In this document: positions 1 through 5,093 of the stretch, piece after piece
Layout of the letters: the number at the start of each line of letters is the position of its first letter
Numbering within the stretch: position 1 is the first letter of the stretch
Assembly: GCA_017477805.1 (NCBI GenBank)
Contig: JAFUUM010000311.1
Coordinates: forward strand, 1 to 5,093
Length of the DNA stretch: 5,093 bases
Direction of reading: 5' to 3'
DNA from: Lachnospiraceae bacterium
GTDB taxonomy: Bacteria; Bacillota; Clostridia; Lachnospirales; Lachnospiraceae
Made by a program: the position numbers and the translations under genes
Notes under the pieces: model-generated
Seen by the model: the letters and a program-made list of their open reading frames with translations, nothing else
What the model was told of the DNA's origin: nothing
Databases searched by the model: none

Positions 1-96
1 GAAGAACTGGGCTGGGTCGCAGAGCGTGAGTTAAAGGAGATGTGCGAAGACTCCTGGAGATGGCAGAGTAACAATCCCAACGGATTTGAGGATTAA
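1..96 (+). CDS. galE: UDP-glucose 4-epimerase, C-terminal end (partial)
   Basis: Frame 1 is open from the first base to a TAA at 94-96 and encodes 31 residues. They contain LGW near the start, a charged helix, then SWRWQ followed by NNPNGFED at the C-terminus. This is the characteristic tail of GalE: the E. coli enzyme ends with the same pattern of LGW, a helix, a W-x-WQ motif, then a P-x-G-x-x-D end. GalE is a cytoplasmic NAD-dependent short-chain dehydrogenase-type enzyme that interconverts UDP-glucose and UDP-galactose in the Leloir pathway and supplies UDP-galactose for surface glycans. The NAD-binding fold and the active-site Tyr-x-x-x-Lys lie outside the window, so catalytic competence cannot be judged. 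The next gene starts 31 bp downstream on the same strand with no terminator between them, which suggests co-transcription. Confidence 0.88.
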   Translation, partial: EELGWVAERELKEMCEDSWRWQSNNPNGFED

Positions 97-107
97 GCGT
101 TTTACTT

Positions 108-116
108 GAGGGGAGA
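108..116 (+). promoter_or_regulatory. ribosome binding site of the GGDEF/EAL gene
   Basis: A purine-rich GAGGGGAGA lies upstream of the ATG at 128, with about 11-12 bases between it and the start codon. This is slightly long but acceptable for a Gram-positive Shine-Dalgarno sequence, and it supports the start chosen. The whole gap from the galE stop (97-127) is only 31 bp. It shows neither a hairpin nor a convincing promoter, which fits read-through from galE. Confidence 0.6.
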
Positions 117-127
117 TTTATTTTTCT

Positions 128-2488
128 ATGAAATCCTACCTTGGTATCGGAAACAAAGAGATACAGGCATATTTTGACCGGACGAACCTGACTACGGGAC
201 TGTGCAGCATTTTGCTGGCGGCCCTGGGTCTTGTGATGATCACTGTGTTCCGGTCATACGGATACGGTGAGTGCACGGTGTCGCTTGCCATCATGTCGGC
301 GGTGAACCTTGCCACGTACCTTGTCTGTATTTACCACCGCAGCACAAAGACCCAGATCTCCCATAAGGTGATGGTCACCATCATCGTATGCTATTCCATC
401 GCCTGCACCATCGGCGGTGTGTGGCTTGGGGCCTACCTGTATGTTCGGGATCTTTCCGGTCTTGTTTTTGTCATGGCCATGATGATGGGATCCTGTATCT
501 TCATCGTGTCTCCCGTCTATTACATTGCCTATCTTATGGTGAGTTTCGGCCTGTTCTTTAACCAGATCTACTGGTACGGAAGGCTGACGGATAAGCTCCT
601 GTTTCAGTATGGCTGCCTCATGGCGGTGATCATGATCATGGTCCTTGTCAGCTACGACCAGAAGCGTTACGGCGCCCAGGTCCAGCTGGAACTTTTAATG
701 AGTGCTACCCACAGCCGTGTTTCCGGACTTCGGAACCGAAATCAGTTAGAGTCGGATTACGAAGTCTTCCTTGGTCAGGATATCTATGTTTGTACCATCT
801 CCTTAGATGAACTGAAATTTTACAGCGACTGCTACGGTGAAGTTGCAGGAAACCAGATCCAGAAAGGCGTTGCTTCCGTGCTTTTGGATACCCAGTATCC
901 CGTGGAAGTGTACCAGATCGCCGATGATTCCTTTGTGGTGATCTTATTCGGTCTGCCTCATGAACTGTTTTCTTCCGTTGCGGAGAAATGGATCCGGGAT
1001 ATCAGCGACATCGGATTTATCGGCGTAGAAAAGGCCAATATCAACTGCGATGTGGGTTATTGTTTCGGTAAGCCCATGATCCGCGAGGAGATGCAGAAAT
1101 TCGTAAAGATCTCCGAGCATCAGAGATACCGCGCAAAGCGCATCGGGCAGGGAAAAGTCGTTGGCGGTAATTTCGAAGAACTGGCCAAAGAGGCGGACGA
1201 GGCAAATCCTTTTGCAAGGATCTACTCTGCGGACGATCAGGATGCCATGACCGGGCTTTCCACCATGTCCTTCTTTAAAGAGCGTGCCAAGAAACTGAAA
1301 CAGATGTCGGACCGGGACAACAGGCACTATTGTGTTGTCTATTTCGATATCGCAAACTTTAAGGGCTTTAACCAGCGCTACGGCTTCCTTGCGGGAGACG
1401 ACCTCATCCGGAATCTTGGAGACCTTTTACAGCAGGAATTCCATGAGTATCTCATAGGACGGGTCAATGCGGATCAGTTTGTCATGATCGCTTTTACCGA
1501 CAATCTTGTGGACCGGATCCAGAAAGTCCATGATGAATTAAAGAAATTCCAGAGAGGTACCAAACTGGAATTGAAAGCCGGTATCTACGAGCCGGAAAAA
1601 GAAGAAGATGACATGAGCCTGATCTGTGACAAGGCAAAGATCGCCTGTGACAGCATCAAGAAGCGTTTCGATATCTGCTATAAGTATTTTGATGCGAAGA
1701 TGGAAGATACGCTTGCCAAGCATCAGTACGTCGTGGATAAGCTGGATGAAGCTCTGGAGAATGAGTATATCCAGGTCTATTATCATCCTCTGATCTTCAC
1801 CGAAACGGGAAAACTCTGCGGTGCCGAGGCGCTTGCAAGATGGTTTGATCCCAAGTACGGGCTGCTGTCCCCTGTGGATTTTATCCCCATCCTGGAGCAG
1901 AATAATCTGATCTACAAGCTGGATGAGTACATGATCGATCAGATCTGTAAGAACCAGCGGAAGATGATAGATGAAGAGGGTCTGCAGCTTCCCATCTCCT
2001 TTAACCTTTCGAGAAAGGATTTCGAGATGGTGGACACGGTGGCTATGGTGCAGAGAGCCGTGGACAAGTACAACATTCCCAAGAACCTGCTGCATGTGGA
2101 AGTGACGGAAAGTTCCCTTTCCGAAAATCCCGACTTCCTGCAGCGGGAACTGAAGCGTTTTCACCAGGCCGGGTTCCATGTTTGGATCGATGATTTCGGA
2201 AGCGGTTATTCTTCCCTGAATACCCTTCAGAATTTCGAGTTTGATGTCTTAAAGATCGATATGGAGTTTTTGAAGACCTACCACGAGAATCCTAGGACCA
2301 AGGAAGTGATCTCCGCCATCATCGATATGACCGACCGCTTAAAAGTTCAGGCTGTCATGGAAGGCGTGGAGCACGAGGATCAGTTCGAATTCCTGCGGGG
2401 CATCGGCTGCGAGATGTCTCAGGGGTATCTCTTTGACAGGCCTCAGCCTTACGGGCAGTGGGTGGAATATGCGAGAGAACATAAATGA
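128..2488 (+). CDS. membrane-bound GGDEF-GGDEF-EAL protein, probable cyclic-di-GMP phosphodiesterase
   Basis: The protein has 786 residues. About six hydrophobic helices occupy residues 22-176 (roughly 22-41, 50-70, 80-103, 111-128, 130-149, 158-176), which would leave both ends in the cytoplasm. A first GGDEF-like domain follows (about 195-346). It has SGLRNR at 199-204, Ser225 in place of the first metal-binding Asp, and ADDSF at 265-269 instead of GGDEF. A second one (about 370-522) keeps MTGL and Asp407 but reads NADQF at 447-451. Neither should make cyclic-di-GMP, and neither has an RxxD inhibitory site. The EAL domain (about 535-786) looks intact: EAL at 567-569, Asn626, Glu658, Glu661, Asp688-Asp689 in DDFGSGYSS, Lys709, Glu745 and Gln765, in the order and spacing of active phosphodiesterases. 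Hydrolysis of cyclic-di-GMP to pGpG is therefore the likely reaction, with the GGDEF modules perhaps acting as regulatory or GTP-sensing domains. The membrane region resembles an unassigned MASE-like sensor, and its ligand is unknown. Confidence 0.9.
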   Translation: MKSYLGIGNKEIQAYFDRTNLTTGLCSILLAALGLVMITVFRSYGYGECTVSLAIMSAVNLATYLVCIYHRSTKTQISHKVMVTIIVCYSIACTIGGVWLGAYLYVRDLSGLVFVMAMMMGSCIFIVSPVYYIAYLMVSFGLFFNQIYWYGRLTDKLLFQYGCLMAVIMIMVLVSYDQKRYGAQVQLELLMSATHSRVSGLRNRNQLESDYEVFLGQDIYVCTISLDELKFYSDCYGEVAGNQIQKGVASVLLDTQYPVEVYQIADDSFVVILFGLPHELFSSVAEKWIRDISDIGFIGVEKANINCDVGYCFGKPMIREEMQKFVKISEHQRYRAKRIGQGKVVGGNFEELAKEADEANPFARIYSADDQDAMTGLSTMSFFKERAKKLKQMSDRDNRHYCVVYFDIANFKGFNQRYGFLAGDDLIRNLGDLLQQEFHEYLIGRVNADQFVMIAFTDNLVDRIQKVHDELKKFQRGTKLELKAGIYEPEKEEDDMSLICDKAKIACDSIKKRFDICYKYFDAKMEDTLAKHQYVVDKLDEALENEYIQVYYHPLIFTETGKLCGAEALARWFDPKYGLLSPVDFIPILEQNNLIYKLDEYMIDQICKNQRKMIDEEGLQLPISFNLSRKDFEMVDTVAMVQRAVDKYNIPKNLLHVEVTESSLSENPDFLQRELKRFHQAGFHVWIDDFGSGYSSLNTLQNFEFDVLKIDMEFLKTYHENPRTKEVISAIIDMTDRLKVQAVMEGVEHEDQFEFLRGIGCEMSQGYLFDRPQPYGQWVEYAREHK

Positions 2489-4143
2489 AAGATAAGTTAG
2501 AGAAAGTTTGGAACCTGAGACGGTTCCTGTTTTCCTGGGGTGCCGGAGCGTTGATGGCTCTTGCTCATTTTACGGCCCGGCACCTGGTTTACGAAGGGGT
2601 AACCCCTCCCGGTCTTGCGGGAAAGGGGTTGCTCTTTTTGCAGTCTGTCCTTTGGGGACTCATTCCCGGTATTTTTGTTTATCTTGTGCTGCTCCTGTTT
2701 GATCTTTTGGGGCAGGTCGGAAAGCAGAAAAAGGAAGAGGCGGGAGCTCGGCACCCGGAACTGGTGAGGTGGCTGCCCGTTATTTTGGCAGCAGTGATCT
2801 TTGCATGCTGGATCCCGGTTTTTCTTGCTTATTTCCCCGGGATCATGTCCTATGACTGCCACAGGCAGTTTTCCAATGCCTATAAGGGATACATTTTCTT
2901 TTACGGACTCCATCCCATCCTCCACACGGCGCTGATCCGCTGGGGGCTTTTGATCGGGGAGTTCTTTGGAAGTTATGAGGCCGGTATCGCGGTGTATTCG
3001 TTGGTGCAGATGCTGGTGCTCTCTCTGATCCTGGGTTATTCCTGTCAGGTGGTCACCCGGATCACGGGAAAACTGATCCCGGCTTTTGTGATGATGGCAG
3101 TGTATGCGCTGGTGCCTTTTCATCCGGTGCTTGCCATGTGCGTTACCAAGGATATTTATTTCTCCGCCTTCTTTTTGCTGACGGTGCTCCTGATCTGGGA
3201 GTCCTTTCAGCAGCACAGCAGAGGGGCCCGGTTCCTGATCTGTCTGGGAATGATCGCATCCGGGATCTTATCGGCACAGTTTCGAAATAATGCCATCTAC
3301 GCCTATGCGGTTTTTGGTATTCTTGCGGTGCTCTTTGGCAAGGGACACCGGATGAAGGCTTTGATCTGCGGGCTGTGTATCGTCCTTGGTGCCTACGGTG
3401 CCGGAGAGGGTCTTTATGCGGTGATAGGTGCCATTCGCGGCCCAAAGATCGAGATGGCCAGCGTGCCTCTTGCCCAGATGTCCCGGGCAGCGGTTTTGAA
3501 TTATACGGATCTGGATGAGGAGACGATGGCGATCCTGGATAAATATTTTCCGGATAACGTCTGGACCAACTACAATCCCATCATCATCGATGCGGTAAAG
3601 TCCATGGTACCCGGCAGCGTGTGGTTTGAGGATACGGGAGAGACGCTCTCCGCATGGGCGAGGATGGGATGCAAATATCCCAATGAGTACCTGGATGCGT
3701 TTCTTGTTTTGAATGTGGGTTATTGGTACATGGAAGACAGGACCCACGCGGAGTCCCTGGGATATGGGGATGATACGGAATATGGACTGATCTACACATT
3801 TAATTACACGGATCAGATCGAAGATTTTGAAGGGGTAAAGAATATTTCTTATCTGCCCGGCCTAAAGGCAGTCTATGCCCATGTATTAAACGGCAATGCC
3901 TATGAAAACTGGCCGGTGCTGAAATACCTGTTTAAGCCGGCACTGTATTTCTGGCTTCTGCTTTTGAGCATGCTTGCTTTATGGTATCTGCGAAAGTACA
4001 GGGCACTTTTGTTTTCATTTTTGCCCTTTTTATATCAGATGACCATGTTCCTTGGACCTACCGTGAACTTCCGGTACATCTATCCACTGGCCATCACTGT
4101 ACCGGTGTTTTTGGCACTGGTCTTTGGTGCTCAGCGGAAATAG
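2485..4143 (+). CDS. polytopic membrane protein, DUF6020 / GT-C-like family
   Basis: The start ATG overlaps the upstream TGA stop (ATGA), a sign of translational coupling. Only a weak GAGAG lies ahead of it at 2473-2477. The 552 residues form roughly a dozen hydrophobic helices, nine between about 15 and 317 and three between about 484 and 548, separated by a soluble loop of about 165 residues (318-482), probably outside the membrane. Landmarks are FPGIMSYD (117-124), which puts Asp124 in an early loop where GT-C glycosyltransferases carry a catalytic acid, HPILHT (143-148), KDIYF (222-226), FRNN (266-269), VPLAQMSR (327-334), NVGYWY (410-415) and NFRYIYPL (528-535). From memory these match the clostridial and streptococcal DUF6020 family, whose function is undefined. 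GT-C-like folds use polyprenyl-phosphate sugars, so a part in surface glycan modification is plausible but not shown. Linkage to galE and a cyclic-di-GMP phosphodiesterase fits that idea. Confidence 0.75.
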   Translation: MKDKLEKVWNLRRFLFSWGAGALMALAHFTARHLVYEGVTPPGLAGKGLLFLQSVLWGLIPGIFVYLVLLLFDLLGQVGKQKKEEAGARHPELVRWLPVILAAVIFACWIPVFLAYFPGIMSYDCHRQFSNAYKGYIFFYGLHPILHTALIRWGLLIGEFFGSYEAGIAVYSLVQMLVLSLILGYSCQVVTRITGKLIPAFVMMAVYALVPFHPVLAMCVTKDIYFSAFFLLTVLLIWESFQQHSRGARFLICLGMIASGILSAQFRNNAIYAYAVFGILAVLFGKGHRMKALICGLCIVLGAYGAGEGLYAVIGAIRGPKIEMASVPLAQMSRAAVLNYTDLDEETMAILDKYFPDNVWTNYNPIIIDAVKSMVPGSVWFEDTGETLSAWARMGCKYPNEYLDAFLVLNVGYWYMEDRTHAESLGYGDDTEYGLIYTFNYTDQIEDFEGVKNISYLPGLKAVYAHVLNGNAYENWPVLKYLFKPALYFWLLLLSMLALWYLRKYRALLFSFLPFLYQMTMFLGPTVNFRYIYPLAITVPVFLALVFGAQRK

Positions 4144-4973
4144 TATCTCCAGTATTTTCCGTCCACGGAGGAAGAATAGGAAAAATCGTTTTTGATCCAG
4201 TTCATGATCCAGGAGTCTTCTTCGACGTTGAGGGCCCCGTACCAGCAGGAAACGATGACGATGTCCGGATATTTATCGGGATTCATCTCCCAGTAGGTGA
4301 ATAAGGAATCGTTGTAATCCGGTGTGGGGACCAGAGAGGGAGCGGAAACCCCGGTGTTTTTGTACAGATAACCAAGGGTGTCGGTGGAAGGTCCCACAAT
4401 GTAAATGTTGCTGCCATCGGGCACGTACTGTTCCCATTCCTTTACGCTCTCGTTCTGGATGTACGCACCCATGTATTCCGTGATGACACCGGCAGCAGGG
4501 CCGGCTTTGACGATACCGTGGAGCTGGAAAATGGAGAAGACATCTCCGGCCAGGGGGCGGATCAGGTAGGCGTTCCGGAAGAACATAAAGGCGATGAGGA
4601 TCAGTGCGGCCGCGGCCACAGGTGTCTTCGCTTTCCCATCGGGAAGCGTGTTTGCTGCTTTGGAAACGGGCAGGAGCGCTGCCACGGCACCTACCAGAAG
4701 ATAGGGCAGGGAGGCATAGAGGACCAGGTTTGTCAGCAGCAGCGTGGCAAAGAAATCCAGGAGAGAAAACAGGGTTGCCACCCCATAAAAGAAACGTTCC
4801 TTCTCATCGAGCTTTTTCGCATGGAGAAGCCCAAGGAGGATCAGGGCAGGGAAGAGCACTGCGTAGTTAAAACGGACAAAGCGGCTCCAGCACAGGGTCG
4901 TGTACAAAGCAAAACCGATGATAAAGATCAGAAAAAGGACTTCCGCGGGAAGTCTCAGACTGTAGACAAAGGC
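4131..4973 (-). pseudogene. 5'-truncated glycosyltransferase-like membrane protein (C-terminal part only)
   Basis: On the minus strand a frame is open from 4973 down to a TGA at 4131-4133, about 280 codons. It begins inside a hydrophobic helix (PAEVLFLIFIIGFAL) and continues with several more, including a long hydrophobic block at FSLLDFFATLLLTNLVLYAS and another at AAALILIAFMFF. It ends in a soluble domain of about 130 residues with IYIVGPSTDTLGYLYKN and a string of aromatic residues at the C-terminus. This layout, helices then an extracytoplasmic C-terminal domain, is that of Firmicutes membrane glycosyltransferases of GT39/GT-C type, which usually have 500 residues or more. The N-terminal half, where catalytic acids would lie, is absent. 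There is no ATG or GTG in the upstream part. The only candidate is a TTG at 4907 with no Shine-Dalgarno, lying within coding-like sequence. Upstream, the frame stops in a terminator hairpin. It is most likely a deletion or inversion remnant. The family assignment is moderate. Confidence 0.6.
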
Positions 4974-5005
4974 TCAAACATTTCCATGTTTGGGCTTTTT
5001 TCTTT
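4972..5005 (+). terminator. rho-independent terminator, rightward
   Basis: GCTCAAACAT (4972-4981) pairs with ATGTTTGGGC (4986-4995) around a TTCC loop. The 10-bp stem contains one G-T pair and is followed by six T, a C and three more T (4996-5005). The T-tract lies only on the right side. Read leftward the stem is followed by CTTTGTCT, so activity is mainly for plus-strand transcripts. No plus-strand gene ends just before it. The nearest is the DUF6020-type gene, which stops at 4143, some 830 bp upstream. Confidence 0.85.
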
Positions 5006-5014
5006 ACAAAAAAC

Positions 5015-5030
5015 ATGACATTTGTGTCAT
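5015..5030. promoter_or_regulatory. inverted repeat over the -35 box, candidate operator
   Basis: ATGACA-TTTG-TGTCAT is a perfect 6-bp inverted repeat with a 4-bp centre. Its left arm is the -35 hexamer itself. The position is typical for a dimeric repressor site, or for an activator site overlapping -35. The TGACA-N4-TGTCA core is close to the TNACA-N4-TGTAA motif described for BceR-type response regulators, but one position differs and the downstream gene is unknown, so the regulator remains open. Confidence 0.5.
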
Positions 5031-5043
5031 TTTGTGATATAAT
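5015..5043 (+). promoter_or_regulatory. sigma-A-type promoter with extended -10
   Basis: The -35 box is ATGACA (5015-5020, five of six matches to TTGACA). The spacer is exactly 17 bp. The -10 box is TATAAT (5038-5043), a perfect match, preceded by TG one base upstream (5035-5036), giving an extended -10. Transcription should start near 5050 and leave a leader of only about 20 bases. The promoter drives the rightward gene starting at 5072. Confidence 0.85.
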
Positions 5044-5056
5044 AAACCTAACATAC

Positions 5057-5062
5057 GGAGGG
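5057..5062 (+). promoter_or_regulatory. ribosome binding site of the right-edge gene
   Basis: GGAGGG is a near-perfect Shine-Dalgarno sequence ending nine bases before the ATG at 5072. A second ATG follows immediately at 5075 at twelve bases, so spacing favours the first. Confidence 0.8.
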
Positions 5063-5071
5063 TTTTCACAT

Positions 5072-5093
5072 ATGATGACGCAAAACGCAGACA
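5072..5093 (+). CDS. start of an unidentified rightward gene (partial)
   Basis: The reading frame ATG-ATG-ACG-CAA-AAC-GCA-GAC gives MMTQNAD before the window ends. The gene is supported by the strong promoter, extended -10 and Shine-Dalgarno sequence directly ahead of it rather than by its protein. Seven residues are too few to name a product. The terminator just upstream and its own promoter show that it forms a transcription unit separate from the galE operon. Confidence 0.7.

Noticed and set aside
97..127. A separate promoter or terminator between galE and the GGDEF/EAL gene.
   Set aside because: The gap is only 31 bp, with no hairpin and no -35/-10 pair at suitable spacing. It holds little more than the ribosome binding site.
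1538..2179. A 213-codon minus-strand frame inside the EAL region.
   Set aside because: It is antisense to a clearly conserved EAL domain, and no independent signal supports it.
2497..3216. A 239-codon minus-strand frame inside the DUF6020-type gene.
   Set aside because: Its composition is rich in Gln, His, Lys and Pro, which is typical of antisense reading of a membrane-protein gene. There is no ribosome binding site or recognisable motif.
3981..4304. A 107-codon plus-strand frame spanning the end of the DUF6020-type gene and the convergent overlap.
   Set aside because: It lies out of frame within the DUF6020-type coding sequence and then antisense to the fragment. There is no Shine-Dalgarno sequence or familiar motif.
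4131..4907. A complete 258-residue minus-strand gene starting at TTG (4905-4907).
   Set aside because: No Shine-Dalgarno sequence precedes the TTG, and the frame continues open upstream for 22 more codons with typical membrane-helix residues. The TTG is therefore probably an internal Leu codon of a truncated gene.
4951..4961. Short palindrome AGTCT-C-AGACT near the truncation point, considered as an inversion or recombination site.
   Set aside because: The arms are only five bases long, and I found no matching copy near 4143 that would frame an invertible segment. It may be chance.
4972..5005. Bidirectional terminator serving the minus strand too.
   Set aside because: On the minus strand the stem is followed by CTTTGTCT rather than a proper T-run, and no minus-strand gene ends there.
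4518..5018. A 166-codon plus-strand frame opposite the minus-strand fragment.
   Set aside because: It is highly charged and lacks domain features. It runs through the terminator hairpin and into the promoter region, as expected of an antisense shadow.
1..5093. tRNA or rRNA genes, CRISPR arrays, insertion sequences, riboswitches.
   Set aside because: I saw no cloverleaf, regularly spaced repeat, transposase-like protein or long structured leader. Non-coding space is limited to 97-127 and about 4974-5071.

Overview
The window looks like chromosome of a Gram-positive anaerobe of the Clostridia, most likely a Lachnospiraceae-type gut bacterium. This rests on the galE C-terminus, the style of the cyclic-di-GMP protein, a membrane protein resembling the DUF6020 family, roughly balanced base composition and strong GGAGG-type ribosome binding sites. 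The taxonomic call is inference from protein resemblance only.

Layout. Positions 1-96 are the last 31 codons of galE (UDP-glucose 4-epimerase), entering from the left. After 31 bp comes a 786-residue membrane protein (128-2488) with about six transmembrane helices, two degenerate GGDEF domains and an EAL domain that keeps every expected catalytic residue. It is probably a cyclic-di-GMP phosphodiesterase. Its stop overlaps the start of a 552-residue polytopic membrane protein of the DUF6020 / GT-C-like type (2485-4143). These three genes read as one operon. On the opposite strand, overlapping tail-to-tail by 13 bp, lies the C-terminal part of another membrane protein of glycosyltransferase type (4131-4973, minus). 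Its open frame ends at a stop inside a terminator hairpin and has no credible start, so I treat it as a 5'-truncated remnant.

At the right end a compact intergenic region holds a rightward rho-independent terminator (4972-5005), a near-consensus promoter with extended -10 (5015-5043) whose -35 lies in a 16-bp inverted repeat, a strong ribosome binding site, and the first seven codons of a rightward gene that leaves the window.

How the parts may work together. GalE supplies UDP-galactose (or UDP-GalNAc, depending on the enzyme), the EAL protein would lower cyclic-di-GMP in response to a membrane signal, and the DUF6020-type protein is a candidate for handling lipid-linked sugars or another surface glycan. 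The grouping suggests cell-surface polysaccharide under second-messenger control, but this is inference. I see no clearly new system. The points most worth a second look are the twin dead GGDEF domains, the stranded glycosyltransferase fragment between the operon and the next rightward terminator, and the operator-like promoter at the right edge.
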